A stretch of 64,000 nt of DNA from Hoylesella buccalis ATCC 35310 (GCF_000177075.1 NZ_ADEG01000062.1:1-64000), one strand, 5' to 3'. Numbered from the stretch's first letter, positions 26,033 to 36,337 are shown. Made by a program: numbers and translations. Notes: generated from the letters alone by a model not told the origin.

Positions 26033-28171
26033 TCAATATTTCAGAATTTTCTTTCCATTCGATATGTATATCCCCTTTGGCAGGGCATCGAGTTTTGTTC
26101 CCACGAACTGCCCATTGAGATTATAAATTTTGGAAGGCTGATGAGTGTCGAGCTTCGCATCAAGCTGTTTGATGCCAGTTTCCTGCTTTCTCGTAGGTCC
26201 TATCACCTTTACATCATCCAAGAAAAAGCGGTTGTAAGGTACAAACTGAATGGTCGTCGCTCCGGTTCCCGTGAAAGGAACCTTGATGGTAGTCCACTTC
26301 CCCCTTTCTAATGTAAAGACACCCAACAGCGAGTCGTTGACGCGTACATCCAACGTGTTTTCATCTTTTCCAAAAGGTGCAGCTACGAAGATGAGTGTGT
26401 CATTACCGTGCGCATCAAATTCGGGTGAAAACACGGTACCATTCTTTGATGAAGTGCCAAACTTTGCACATCGATCGCCACCGTATGCGGCACCAGATGG
26501 AACGTTCCAGCCTTTCACATCCGTCATGAAATCATTCATGCTTCGGGCCACTTGCCCGCTAAACTTGCCGTCATTTCCACCTGTACCCTTACACAGGTCA
26601 AATGTTTCATGGAATAGAATGCCATCAGACGGTGTCTGATTCGGTTTCGTCGAGGCTGCAACCACCTTAAAGCGAAAAGATATGGTTCCGTCCTCATTTC
26701 TTGTAATCTCATTCACGTCCTTATGCATGAAATAGGTTCCCCACCTGTTCGCATTGAACAAGCGAGCCGCAGGCTTAGAGTTGGCAGTCAGACTGTCATT
26801 AGCCCTAAACGGATAAGCATCGCCTGCAATCTCTGAGGCACTATAAATTCCGAATTTGTCAAGGTAAGCATCCGAATTGTCAGCATGAAAAATGGTACAT
26901 CTCTGATGATTTTTCTGACTGTTAACAGTATTATCGGCCCATGTCTTGGCATCAAAATCAACGTGCAGAATCAGCAATCCTTCTCCGCCAAGTCCTGCAT
27001 CCCAACCTGTTTTGCGCCTGTTTTCCAACAGATAATATTCGTTTCTATTATTTTCGTTGTAAATGACATACGCCTCACCTTGCTCACTGAGCGGCTTCAT
27101 ATTCGTAACAGTGAGGTCGCTGGTTAGTTCTATCGGATTTAACCAACCTAAATAAGTACGTTCATAACTGGTATAACCAGCCGGAACAAAGCCATCACCG
27201 TTGTAACTTCCTTGATCCATTACATCCCATGAAAACATGCCATAAGCCTCGCTATTGAGCGTGTCATACATGTCAGGAAGTCCTAACACATGCGAAAACT
27301 CATGACAGATGGTTCCGATACCTTCAATTTTTGTTCGTGAAGACAATTCAGGACCGCAGGCATAAGAATCGATGGTTACTTGATCCAAGTTAAAATCAAA
27401 GTTGTTTTCAGACAGCTCCGCCTGGTGAGGCCACACGCGCTTGGAATCTTGCCCATCTGCTGAATTTTCCCCTTGACCGGCATACAACACGTACAGCGCA
27501 TCAACTTTCCCATCGTTGTCCCAATCATAATCTCGAAAATCAACCTCCGCATCTGCACCCAAGCAGGCCTCTTGTATCATTTCTTGCGGACGGATATCGT
27601 AACCTTCACGGTCGTTGGCACCATAGTAAGCATAGCCTTTCTTCATGCGTATGGGGCCTACAACATCAAAGGTTAAATCAAATTTCCCTCTACTCTGGTC
27701 GCGGAAATAATCTCTTACACTACCTCTAAATCCTAATTTGTGAACAAATCCCAGCTTGTTGGTTATCTGTTGGTAAAGCTCTTTTGTATGCGTTTCGTTG
27801 AATTTGGCATCCTCAAAATCCACCAAAATCATCAAACCTTTTTTCTTTCCTTCATAGCCAGCGTGCTTTTCGCCTAAGGAAGCCCGTGTCTTTGCCTGTC
27901 TACGAACGGCTAATCTGCGCCTTTTTGCAGCAGTTTTTCTTGCTAAGGTCATGAAATCGGCAGGTTGATAAGCCTGAAGTTGTTCGTCTAAAACGTATTT
28001 CTGACCATCTTCAGCCTCCATGTAATGCAGGTATTCATCGCCTTTGAACATTGCTCTAACCTCCACTCCACTCGCAAGACGAATGATTTTCCACCCGCTC
28101 TTTTTGACTGGTATGGCGACAACCCACTGCGTCATCCATATAAATAATAAAACGGAGAATAATCTTTTCAT
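26033..28171 (-). CDS. M6-family secreted metalloprotease with T9SS-like tail
   Basis: A zinc metalloprotease of 712 residues. I chose ATG 28171 (MKRLFSVLL) because it starts a clean signal peptide ending WVVA; an in-frame ATG at 28222 would precede it and lie upstream of the probable promoter. A propeptide-like region and a basic Arg/Lys stretch (about 75-100) come before the M6 domain, whose zinc site HEFSHVLGLPD is at 290-300. A carbohydrate-binding-like beta domain follows. The last 45 residues (KIYNLNGQFV...LPKGIYISNGKK) look like a type IX sorting domain. M6 enzymes (immune inhibitor A type) degrade host proteins. Confidence 0.85.
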   Translation of the reverse strand: MKRLFSVLLFIWMTQWVVAIPVKKSGWKIIRLASGVEVRAMFKGDEYLHYMEAEDGQKYVLDEQLQAYQPADFMTLARKTAAKRRRLAVRRQAKTRASLGEKHAGYEGKKKGLMILVDFEDAKFNETHTKELYQQITNKLGFVHKLGFRGSVRDYFRDQSRGKFDLTFDVVGPIRMKKGYAYYGANDREGYDIRPQEMIQEACLGADAEVDFRDYDWDNDGKVDALYVLYAGQGENSADGQDSKRVWPHQAELSENNFDFNLDQVTIDSYACGPELSSRTKIEGIGTICHEFSHVLGLPDMYDTLNSEAYGMFSWDVMDQGSYNGDGFVPAGYTSYERTYLGWLNPIELTSDLTVTNMKPLSEQGEAYVIYNENNRNEYYLLENRRKTGWDAGLGGEGLLILHVDFDAKTWADNTVNSQKNHQRCTIFHADNSDAYLDKFGIYSASEIAGDAYPFRANDSLTANSKPAARLFNANRWGTYFMHKDVNEITRNEDGTISFRFKVVAASTKPNQTPSDGILFHETFDLCKGTGGNDGKFSGQVARSMNDFMTDVKGWNVPSGAAYGGDRCAKFGTSSKNGTVFSPEFDAHGNDTLIFVAAPFGKDENTLDVRVNDSLLGVFTLERGKWTTIKVPFTGTGATTIQFVPYNRFFLDDVKVIGPTRKQETGIKQLDAKLDTHQPSKIYNLNGQFVGTKLDALPKGIYISNGKKILKY

Positions 28172-28192
28172 GCCATACTTTCTATTTGATGA

Positions 28193-28200
28193 CAAAAATA
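28193..28200 (-). promoter_or_regulatory. -7 box for M6 protease
   Basis: TAttTTTG on the minus strand lies 21 bases upstream of ATG 28171, so the leader would be short; this supports that start. Confidence 0.4.
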
Positions 28201-28337
28201 ATGAAAAGATTTTTAAAATCATCGCGAAGATTCAAATAAGAAGTACATAACCATTAAGCACGTACGTTCACATGCTTTGTGCTTTCAAAACCGTGACAAG
28301 AGCATCATGCACGCTCACCAATGGACATCTTTTGAGC

Positions 28338-30719
28338 TTACAGACCAAAATGCAGGCGGTAGACTACCATGGGGAAAAAGGAGAAATGATATTGTGACAC
28401 ATACGCACCTTTGTCAATATCATAAAATATGTATGCTATATTTTTTCGATCGGTGAGGTTAATTAAGTCAATTCCCCACTCCTGTGAGACCTTCTTACCA
28501 TTCAGTCTGCCGCCCAAACGAGTGTCCAATCTGAAGTAAACAGGCATTTGTTCTTGATACCACTTATCGTATTGGTACACCTGGTCGTGAGTCGCTTGAG
28601 ATGCCACCTCGTCAACAGGCGTGTATCTCAAGCCACCCGAGAGCGCCAACTGAGGTGAGGCAAAGAGGGTCCACTTGCTGCTCACAGGCCATTCAAACCC
28701 ACCAGTGACATTGAGGATGTAACCACCATCAAACACTGTGCTGAATTCATGGTTGAGTACTGGGTCGGTATAGCGTGAGCGATAGAGGGTGCCGGACATC
28801 AAGAAGAAATAATTTTTGCTGAAGAATTTTTCCACCGTAAGTTCAAGTCCATAGTTTCGTCCCCTGCCAATATTGCGAAGTCCGGCGATGCGTTCCATGG
28901 AGTTTTCGCCTGCTCCATAATTGAGTAGCGACACTCCATAGGCTTTGTTCTCAGCCGCAATATCAAAAAGCCATTGATAATATAGTTCTGTATGCACACG
29001 CCAATCCTTGTTAATTTGGTAGTTGTGCGAGAGGTTTGCATGCCAACTCTTGGAAAAACCCAAGTGATGATTGCTGTCCGAATAATGACCATCGGCCTCT
29101 CTGACAAAGAAAAAAGTGTGCGGAGGCAACTGACTGTAAAGGCCTCCTGCGAGGCCAATGGTGTGATGGGTACCAAGTTTCAACTCAGCAGCAGCGCGTG
29201 GTTCCAAAGCATAGTTACCATTCAGGGGCAAATAACTACCATGTACGCCTGCAGTGACAGTAAAAGCATCGCTGAACAAATGCTGATACTGCGCATAAGC
29301 GCGATAAAGGGATAATGTGCTTGTATCGTCATTGAGGGGATAGGGTATATCTTCCACCTCATTGAACATATTGAGAAAATATTGATCGACAACCGTACCC
29401 ACATAAAGATTGTCGTGATGCGTGGATAATCGATGACGGATGTCGGCCGAAAACGAGAGTTTATGTTCCTTGGTTAGATCCGTAAAAATCATTTTAAAGT
29501 CTTCTTGATTGGCCATTTCCTTATTGTACACTCTCATCTTTATATCATTGTAGTTCCAAGAAAGTGTGGCATGAAGATCGGTCCGAGCAGCCAGTTGCCC
29601 ATGATAGACCATACCTAACAATGCCAAGCCACTGCGTAAGTTAACCTTTTGGTCAAACGATAGATTGTCAACTTGCACGGTCATACCCGCCCCGGAGAGT
29701 TCTGATGTCTTGAGATGAATGCTACTAGTACCTACAATGCCAATTAATGAAAGCGTGTGACCCTCGTGGATGCGCCAATCTATCTTGGTTGTTAGGTCTT
29801 GATATCTTGGCACAACGGCCATGGATTTGCCGAAAATCTTCATGGCATAGCTTGCCAACTCTGGGATGGAATAACGATAGGAGGCAAGATAGGTCATCGA
29901 ACCGTCCTTGATCATCGGCCCCTCTGTCATGAGTTCGGCCCCATTATAGCCCATCTGGAAGCGCATTTGATGGTTGTTGGGATTGCCTTTTCTCAGATTC
30001 AAATCAAAGATTGCCGCAAGTGCATTGCCTTTTGTTGCCTGCCAACCGCCCAACAAAAAATCAGAGTTGGTAACAACATTCATATTAAGGGCAGTTACCT
30101 GTCCAGCCGTCATTCCCAGTCCGGCGTTGAAATGGTTAGGATTTGGAATTTCAATCCCATCCAATCGATATTGAACCCCTAATGACGAGTTGCCTCTCAC
30201 CACAATCTCATTACGCGAATCATTGATGGGCATCACGCCTGCAAAGCTCCTCACCATCCTGCTTGGATCGCCTAACGAACCCGCATATCGCTCTGTTTCT
30301 TCCACACTAAAGCTGCGAGCGCCTGCATAGGCAAGCTGCTGTAGGGGCCGAGCTTTGTTGTAATATCGCTTCACCTCTACGCCCTTGAGATTATAAGTGG
30401 CAGACTCCAGTTTGACATCAAGTGACACTTCTTCACCCATAACCAACAACAAGCTGATCTCCTTGTCCTGGTAGCCCACTGAACTGGCCCGCAAAACTTG
30501 CCTGCCCATCGGAACTTGTAGTTCAAAACGACCCGCTTTATCTGTGGTTTGGGTGATTGAAGGCTCCGCGTTTACAATGCTCAAACTAACATCAGCCAAC
30601 GGATTTCCATGAACGTCCGTCACCCTACCCAATACCCTTTGCGTTCTGTTTCCTTGTGCCATCATGGCCATGGAAACAACTAACAACAGCATACAAGTGC
30701 CAATCCACCTTTTCATCAT
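28338..30719 (-). CDS. TonB-dependent outer-membrane receptor
   Basis: An outer-membrane receptor of 793 residues. After the signal peptide (about 1-21) comes a carboxypeptidase-regulatory-like domain (about 28-112, GRVTDVHGNPLADVSLSI...GRFEL), then the plug (about 140-240, IVVRGNSSLGVQYRLDGIEI) and a beta barrel ending in the aromatic residue pattern YRLHFGL. The family imports siderophores, haem, vitamin B12 or oligosaccharides with TonB energy. No SusD partner adjoins it, so a metal or cofactor is as likely as a glycan. A weak -7 box TAttTTTG lies at 30753-30746. Confidence 0.85.
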   Translation of the reverse strand: MMKRWIGTCMLLLVVSMAMMAQGNRTQRVLGRVTDVHGNPLADVSLSIVNAEPSITQTTDKAGRFELQVPMGRQVLRASSVGYQDKEISLLLVMGEEVSLDVKLESATYNLKGVEVKRYYNKARPLQQLAYAGARSFSVEETERYAGSLGDPSRMVRSFAGVMPINDSRNEIVVRGNSSLGVQYRLDGIEIPNPNHFNAGLGMTAGQVTALNMNVVTNSDFLLGGWQATKGNALAAIFDLNLRKGNPNNHQMRFQMGYNGAELMTEGPMIKDGSMTYLASYRYSIPELASYAMKIFGKSMAVVPRYQDLTTKIDWRIHEGHTLSLIGIVGTSSIHLKTSELSGAGMTVQVDNLSFDQKVNLRSGLALLGMVYHGQLAARTDLHATLSWNYNDIKMRVYNKEMANQEDFKMIFTDLTKEHKLSFSADIRHRLSTHHDNLYVGTVVDQYFLNMFNEVEDIPYPLNDDTSTLSLYRAYAQYQHLFSDAFTVTAGVHGSYLPLNGNYALEPRAAAELKLGTHHTIGLAGGLYSQLPPHTFFFVREADGHYSDSNHHLGFSKSWHANLSHNYQINKDWRVHTELYYQWLFDIAAENKAYGVSLLNYGAGENSMERIAGLRNIGRGRNYGLELTVEKFFSKNYFFLMSGTLYRSRYTDPVLNHEFSTVFDGGYILNVTGGFEWPVSSKWTLFASPQLALSGGLRYTPVDEVASQATHDQVYQYDKWYQEQMPVYFRLDTRLGGRLNGKKVSQEWGIDLINLTDRKNIAYIFYDIDKGAYVSQYHFSFFPMVVYRLHFGL

Positions 30720-30840
30720 ACAATGGTTATAAGATTTGTTCGCGCCAAAAATAATTATATCATATTACAAACCTGTTAAAATCCCATCAATTACTCATGA
30801 ACGTTCACTACTTTCTCATTGAAGTTTTGCTGAATTAAGC

Positions 30841-30872
30841 AAAAAAAAAATCGCGAACAAGGTGCTCGCGAT
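30841..30872 (-). terminator. Terminator of OmpH-like gene
   Basis: ATCGCGA (30850-30856) pairs with TCGCGAT (30866-30872), with a long A-run to the left that is a T-run on the minus strand. Confidence 0.8.
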
Positions 30873-30920
30873 TTTATCATGTACAATGACAATATAGGAA
30901 ACTGTGCAAAAGAAACGTTC

Positions 30921-31538
30921 TTATTTCTTTGCGTCAGCTTTTTTCTTTGTGTCGATTGGCTTATAAGCCTTGTTCAAACCAGCAACCACATCCTTGGTGA
31001 TGTCATAGCTCTTGTCGGCATACAGCAGATTATCTCCTGCCTTGGAAAGGATAAGACTATACTTCTTATCCTTGTTGTAGCTTGCCAAGAAGTGCTGAAT
31101 AGAATCGCGGAGAGCCTTGTTATACTTATCGGTTTCTGTTTGAAACTCATTGCTCAAACGCTGATTGAGCGCCTGAAGATCGGCACTTTGCTTCTGCAAT
31201 CCAGCTTGAATGGATTCTGCCTGGTCACGAGTATATGCGTTTTGTTGAAGCTTCTGCTGGAAGTTAGCAGCTGCTTGCTCCAATTGTTTCTGCTTTCCAG
31301 CCAACGTGTTCTGAATGTTTTGCCCCTTCTTCTGCAAAATCAAACTATAGTCTTTGCAGAACTTATACTGGGTCATGATGCTGTCTACCTCAACATAGGC
31401 AATTTTCATGTCTGTAGGAACAGCAGCTGTTGTACCTTCTGACTTCTTATCAACCTGAGGTTTTGAATTGTCACATGCCGTGAAAGCCAGTGTTGCGAGT
31501 GCTGCAACCGCTACCGAACGGATAATCTTTTTCTTCAT
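30921..31538 (-). CDS. OmpH/Skp-like periplasmic lipoprotein
   Basis: A 205-residue protein with lipobox FTAC (Cys near 21) and a long coiled coil (about 65-165) rich in Gln, Lys and Glu: LQKKGQNIQNTLAGKQKQLE and following. This is the Skp/OmpH architecture: alpha-helical arms that hold unfolded outer-membrane proteins in the periplasm. Being lipidated is unlike E. coli Skp but frequent in Bacteroidota. A Lys/Ala-rich tail ends the protein. The terminator directly downstream and the small membrane-protein gene 77 bases upstream define its transcript. Confidence 0.8.
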   Translation of the reverse strand: MKKKIIRSVAVAALATLAFTACDNSKPQVDKKSEGTTAAVPTDMKIAYVEVDSIMTQYKFCKDYSLILQKKGQNIQNTLAGKQKQLEQAAANFQQKLQQNAYTRDQAESIQAGLQKQSADLQALNQRLSNEFQTETDKYNKALRDSIQHFLASYNKDKKYSLILSKAGDNLLYADKSYDITKDVVAGLNKAYKPIDTKKKADAKK

Positions 31539-31615
31539 TTTATATTTTGATATTTAATTGTTTACATATTATTTTGTTTCATGAGCATGACAGCATGCTG
31601 CCCATGACATCCATT

Positions 31616-31810
31616 TCAAAACGCCTTATTCTGCTTTCTTGCCTCTTTGTCTTGATCTACCACACAATGAATGCCACGTTCTTTCATAGCGTCACTGTCA
31701 TGTATGTGCATGGAATCGAACTTTCCATTCTTCTGAAAAATCAATTTCACAGCCATCAATGCAATACATATTGCAATTATTAACATGCTAAGAAGTAATG
31801 TTTTCAACAT
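31616..31810 (-). CDS. Small single-span membrane protein
   Basis: A 64-residue protein with one N-terminal transmembrane helix (about residues 3-24, LLLSMLIIAICIALMAVKLI), then KNGKFDSMHIHDSDAMKERGIHCVVDQDKE. The helix followed by NG(K/R)F...H...ALRE(R)GI.C...QD is a pattern I recall from small Bacteroidota membrane proteins of unknown role. The -7 box TAccTTTG at 31860-31853 on the minus strand is 43 bases upstream. Confidence 0.7.
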   Translation of the reverse strand: MLKTLLLSMLIIAICIALMAVKLIFQKNGKFDSMHIHDSDAMKERGIHCVVDQDKEARKQNKAF

Positions 31811-31817
31811 TTCTTAT

Positions 31818-31860
31818 TATATTTGCAGTGTCACTTTGTCATTTCAATTTGGCAAAGGTA
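31818..31860. promoter_or_regulatory. Divergent promoter region of small protein and pepD
   Basis: TAtaTTTG at 31818-31825 faces right toward pepD, and TAccTTTG at 31860-31853 faces left toward the small membrane protein. The two -7 boxes cross over one another; -33 boxes are not clear. Confidence 0.4.
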
Positions 31861-31903
31861 GTGCAAATAGAGCAATATACAAAATAAAATAAGAAAAAAT
31901 AGT

Positions 31904-33364
31904 ATGGAAAAGAAAGACTTACAACCAGCTAGCGTCTTCAAGCAGTTCGCCAAAATTAACGAGATACCACGCCCTTCCAAGCGTGAGGAAAAGATGATAG
32001 AATACCTCAAAGAGTTTGGCAAGAGTCATCAACTGGAAACGTCAGTAGATGAAACAGGCAACGTGATTATCCGCAAACCAGCCACCAAAGGCTACGAGGA
32101 TCGTGCTACGGTGATACTCCAGAGCCACATGGACATGGTGTGTGACAAACTTGTGGACGTTGAGTTCGATTTCGATAAGGATGCCATCCAGACCTACATT
32201 GATGGCGAATGGCTTACTGCCAAGGGCACAACGCTCGGGGCAGACGATGGCATCGGTGTGGCTATGGAGTTGGCTGTGCTCGAAAGTGACGACATCGAAC
32301 ACGGCCCGATAGAATGTGTTTTCACCGTTGACGAAGAGACACAGCTAACGGGTGCGTTGGGAATGAAAGCTGGATTCATGACGGGTGATTATCTCATCAA
32401 CTTAGATTCTGAAGACGAAGGCAAAATATATGTAAGCTGTGCGGGTGGCCGTAGCACCATTGCCACCTTCGACTACAAGGAAGAAGAGGCTCCAAAGGAC
32501 CACTTCTTCATGCAAATCTCGCTGAAAGGTTTGGTGGGAGGCCACTCTGGTGACGACATCAATAAGAAGCGTGCCAATGCCATCAAGGTTTTAACGAGAT
32601 TTCTTTTCAACGAACAAGAGAAGTTTGATTTGCGCTTAGCAAGTTTTAATAGTGGCAAATTGCACAACGCCATCCCGCGTGATGGAAAGGTTGTGTTCGC
32701 CGTTCCCAATGATGCGAAAGAGCAAGTGCGTGCCGATTGGAATGTTTTCCAGCATGACGTGATGCAAGAGTTTCATGTTACAGATACCGACATGGTGTTC
32801 AACATGGAAAGTACCGAGCCCCAACAGGTGCTTCCAAAGGATGTAAGCAGCAAACTGATACTGGCTCTGCAAGCCGTTGACAATGGCATCTTTGCCATGT
32901 GCCAAGATGAATTATTGGCCAATATGGTTGAAACATCAAGCAACGTGGCAGCGGTGAAGACCATGGATGGCAAGATTGAAATTTTGTCGTCGCAACGCAG
33001 CAACGTGATGAGCAATTTAGACAACATGTGTAACACCGTGAAGGCTGCTTACCAATTGGCAGGCGCTAAGGTTGAACAAACCGATGGTTATCCGGCTTGG
33101 AACATGAACCCAGACAGCAAATTAGTGAAGCTGACGGTCGATGCTTACAAGAAATTGTTCAACAAAGAGCCAGAAGTATTGGGCATTCATGCTGGTCTTG
33201 AGTGCGGTTTGTTCTCCGAACGTTATCCCCATATCGACATGGTTAGCTTCGGACCCACACTTCGTTTCGTTCATACACCCGATGAACGTTTGCACATCCC
33301 TACCGTACAAATGGTTTGGGATCACCTTCTTGAGATATTGAAGAACATCCCTGTGCGCAAATAG
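31904..33364 (+). CDS. pepD: Xaa-His dipeptidase, M20C
   Basis: A cytosolic zinc aminoacyl-histidine dipeptidase of 486 residues. Metal and catalytic residues are visible in ILQSHMDMVCDK (His and Asp), TLGADDGIGVAM (bridging Asp), FTVDEETQLTGALG (catalytic and metal Glu), and INLDSEDEGKIYVSCAGG. The dimerisation domain follows, and the C-terminal GIHAGLECGLF carries the last ligands. It cleaves carnosine and other dipeptides, supplying amino acids in a peptide-fermenting organism. It ends at a clear terminator. Confidence 0.92.
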   Translation: MEKKDLQPASVFKQFAKINEIPRPSKREEKMIEYLKEFGKSHQLETSVDETGNVIIRKPATKGYEDRATVILQSHMDMVCDKLVDVEFDFDKDAIQTYIDGEWLTAKGTTLGADDGIGVAMELAVLESDDIEHGPIECVFTVDEETQLTGALGMKAGFMTGDYLINLDSEDEGKIYVSCAGGRSTIATFDYKEEEAPKDHFFMQISLKGLVGGHSGDDINKKRANAIKVLTRFLFNEQEKFDLRLASFNSGKLHNAIPRDGKVVFAVPNDAKEQVRADWNVFQHDVMQEFHVTDTDMVFNMESTEPQQVLPKDVSSKLILALQAVDNGIFAMCQDELLANMVETSSNVAAVKTMDGKIEILSSQRSNVMSNLDNMCNTVKAAYQLAGAKVEQTDGYPAWNMNPDSKLVKLTVDAYKKLFNKEPEVLGIHAGLECGLFSERYPHIDMVSFGPTLRFVHTPDERLHIPTVQMVWDHLLEILKNIPVRK

Positions 33365-33379
33365 TGCGAGCAAATAGCG

Positions 33380-33423
33380 AAAATGGATTCATGGTTTCAA
33401 CCGACACCGTGAATCCATTTTTC
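33380..33423 (+). terminator. Terminator after pepD
   Basis: AATGGATTCA (33382-33391) pairs with TGAATCCATT (33410-33419), followed by T-rich sequence and preceded by A-rich sequence, so it could work both ways. Confidence 0.75.
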
Positions 33424-33491
33424 ATGCTCTTTTCGCAAGTCTTTACCAAGAAGTTAAAGACATTAAACTGAGCTTGCAACCCCCTTTACCC

Positions 33492-36206
33492 TCATTCTTC
33501 GAAGAATTTCAAAATTGGCGTCATGAAGGGAGTGATGTCGCGCGGGTGAGAACGATTGTAATAGTCTATCCTTGTGGTCGACCAAGCCACATAAAGACGT
33601 TTCTTGGCCCGCGTCATGGCTACATAAAATTTACGCTTGTCTTCGGCCAACAGCCGTTCGTTGTTTTGATTGTAGAAGTTGGGATAGCGCCCGTCAACGG
33701 CATCAAAAATGATGACATTGTCAAACTCCAGTCCTTTCGCCTTGTGAACGGTTGTCACGAAGATACGCTCTTGCAGCGTTTGACTATTGCACAAGTCGGC
33801 CTCTTTCAGCGTGTTTATTTCCGTAACGTAGGCCCACAGCTGCTCCACCAACGATGGTGCCACTGCTTGGTCAATGATATCATCCGTGAGAAACTGCGTG
33901 ACATAATGCAACTTATCTTGCGGTTCCAACAATTTTTCACTACAAAGAAACGCATAGAAGCGTTGCATTTCCCGCACCAATACAGGCTCATCGCCAGGTT
34001 TTTCTCGCTGATACAGCCGCTGTTTGGCCGCATTGTATATGTCTGAATAGTTTTTTCGCAACACCTCTGCCCGCTTCTTGAACCGCGGATGGCGTATCCA
34101 TTCCAACTGAGAAGGCACCATGAGCTTGGCTTTTCCATAGCAATGGCGCACCACATTGCACGTTGCGTCAACGTCGGCATCGGCCAAATGGGCGTTTTCT
34201 CCTTCCAAATGCAACACCGAGAGCAAATGCTTGAGTTTGTACTCACGCAGGTTTGGCTCCAACAACCGAACGAGTTTGAGCGAATCCAGATAGCGCGGAC
34301 ACTGCTCTTTCAACGATATGGCGGGCAAATAGCGTTGCAGATTGAAATCCAGAATATGATAATCGTAGTCGGCATTGTGTCCCAACAGCATGCTGTCGCC
34401 CACATAATCCATGAACATCTGCAATCCTTCAGCATGACTATGCAGCACATGTCGCTGCATTTCAGCAATCAATGGATTTTCAATCTCTCCCAGTTGTTGC
34501 GGAATGTCACGGTCGGTTTCCATAAAAACTACAAACGACGAGCCGGGAACCACTTTCCCTTGCCGCATCCTGACAGCTGCAATCTGCACGATGTCGTCCT
34601 CAAAAACGTTCAGTCCGGTGGTCTCTGTGTCGAACACCACAATATCCTGCTGCTCATAACACTTTACAAATTCCTGCACATAACTGCTCTCTGGGTACGT
34701 CAGAAGGTCGGTTGGCAGCATCGCCCTGTCCAACAATCCCCGCACAAAGCCACGCGCTGCCGCATTGCTCTCAAAGACATGCAGCCCCATGAACAATCGT
34801 GACCACCCGATGAAGTTGTGCTCGTTGGCCAAAACATTCAGGTGAGCCAGCAGCAACTTTACGCCCTGTGAGGCGAACAAATCATCTCCTGACACCTTAA
34901 AATGCGATAATGACAAATCGTTCAACGCCCTACTCATCATTTCGGCATCGGCATTGGCACTCACGATGACCGCCGTTGTCTCCTTCGCATCCGCCGCTTG
35001 CAACCGAAATACCACATCGGCGACGTCACGATATTCCGAGTCAATGGTCACACTATCCATCACTTGCAACTCATCTCCCTTGCGTTGGGGAAGATAATTG
35101 GTCGTTGGCAGCACGTTTTTGTCTATTCCCAGCTGCTGTTCGGCATAAACATTGAACACGTCAAGCAAGTATTGTGGGGAACGATGGTTGACAAATAGCC
35201 GGTGAACATGCCCCTCACAACGCTCCCTCAGGGCGTCCAGCGTGCTCATCTTGGCACCCATGAACGAAAAGATGGCCTGCTGCTCGTCACCCAGATACAT
35301 CACGGTGTGGAAGTCGCTACTTGTAAATCCGTCGACAAGTGCCAGCTGCAACGGGTTGAGGTCTTGCACCTCATCAACCTGTATCCAGTCATACCGCTTC
35401 AGCTCATGCTTGTCGTCGGCCCGCAGCGCATCGTAAGTAAGCATCAACAAGTCCTCAAAATCCAGCAACTTGTTCTCTTTTTTGTATGCCATGTAATGCC
35501 GCGCCTGCTCCATTTTTTTCAGTAAGGCGCCAATGTCACGCTGACTTCCCAAGTCGTATGCCTCGGTTTGGATGAGATCCTCATACACATCCGAATGCGT
35601 GAACACATCGAGCATCGTCTCAGGCGTCATCTCCATTTGTTGCACTTGGCACAGGGTGCGCAACGCCGTCACGTCCCTTGCCGTCACACATTCAGGGTGT
35701 AGACGCAGTTTTTTGGGATGTTCATGCACCAGTTGATGGATGAATCCCGCAAAATGAAAAACCTCTATATATTCACTCTTCGCTCGATAATTCGCCTGCA
35801 CCGCATATTCATCCTCATCCCGATAGCGAGCCAGGATGCTGAAAGCATCTTCATCGTCAATAACCGAACTCTCGGCAGGCACCAAACTGTTATCGAACAA
35901 GAATTTGGAACAAAACCGATGCACGTTTCCCACATACACCTCGTTCACGCCTTCATCCGCGATATGCGCCTCAATACGTTCTTTCATGCCACGGGCAGCG
36001 CGGTTTGTAAACGTCAAACACAGCATCTTATCGAATGGCATTCCTTGTTCGTGTGCCCTACGAATGCGCTCGGTAAGAATTTGGGTCTTGCCACATCCCG
36101 GCGGAGCCAGCACCAGATGGTACCCACCCTCAGCCTGTATCACCGCCTGTTGAAATCGGTCGGGCGTAAAAGTTGTCTGAATCTTATTCGTGTTCATGGT
36201 CTGCAT
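33492..36206 (-). CDS. UvrD-like helicase with inserted DnaQ-type exonuclease
   Basis: A 904-residue enzyme. The N-terminal SF1 helicase core has Walker A APPGCGKTQ (34-42), LTFTNRAARGMKERI (motif Ia), DEVQDLN (278-284) and QAIFSFMGA. In the second half a DEDDh 3'-5' exonuclease is inserted at about 521-690: FDTETTG (D526, E528), GHNADYDYHILD and HLADADVDATCNVV. The helicase then resumes with VTTVHKAKGLEFDNVI and KFYVAMTRAKKRLYVAW. It probably unwinds and trims DNA in repair or replication restart. The start could also be ATG 36197. It stands alone on the minus strand between pepD and a permease. Confidence 0.85.
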   Translation of the reverse strand: MQTMNTNKIQTTFTPDRFQQAVIQAEGGYHLVLAPPGCGKTQILTERIRRAHEQGMPFDKMLCLTFTNRAARGMKERIEAHIADEGVNEVYVGNVHRFCSKFLFDNSLVPAESSVIDDEDAFSILARYRDEDEYAVQANYRAKSEYIEVFHFAGFIHQLVHEHPKKLRLHPECVTARDVTALRTLCQVQQMEMTPETMLDVFTHSDVYEDLIQTEAYDLGSQRDIGALLKKMEQARHYMAYKKENKLLDFEDLLMLTYDALRADDKHELKRYDWIQVDEVQDLNPLQLALVDGFTSSDFHTVMYLGDEQQAIFSFMGAKMSTLDALRERCEGHVHRLFVNHRSPQYLLDVFNVYAEQQLGIDKNVLPTTNYLPQRKGDELQVMDSVTIDSEYRDVADVVFRLQAADAKETTAVIVSANADAEMMSRALNDLSLSHFKVSGDDLFASQGVKLLLAHLNVLANEHNFIGWSRLFMGLHVFESNAAARGFVRGLLDRAMLPTDLLTYPESSYVQEFVKCYEQQDIVVFDTETTGLNVFEDDIVQIAAVRMRQGKVVPGSSFVVFMETDRDIPQQLGEIENPLIAEMQRHVLHSHAEGLQMFMDYVGDSMLLGHNADYDYHILDFNLQRYLPAISLKEQCPRYLDSLKLVRLLEPNLREYKLKHLLSVLHLEGENAHLADADVDATCNVVRHCYGKAKLMVPSQLEWIRHPRFKKRAEVLRKNYSDIYNAAKQRLYQREKPGDEPVLVREMQRFYAFLCSEKLLEPQDKLHYVTQFLTDDIIDQAVAPSLVEQLWAYVTEINTLKEADLCNSQTLQERIFVTTVHKAKGLEFDNVIIFDAVDGRYPNFYNQNNERLLAEDKRKFYVAMTRAKKRLYVAWSTTRIDYYNRSHPRDITPFMTPILKFFEE

Positions 36207-36337
36207 CGTTATCGTTTAATCCTACAAATATATCATTTTTATTTGAGCTACCCGGCATTCTCCAAAAAAATACTATATTTGCAGTTGATTTGTAGACGAT
36301 GAATGACCATCTACTCGCAACGCAAACCCAATTAAAC

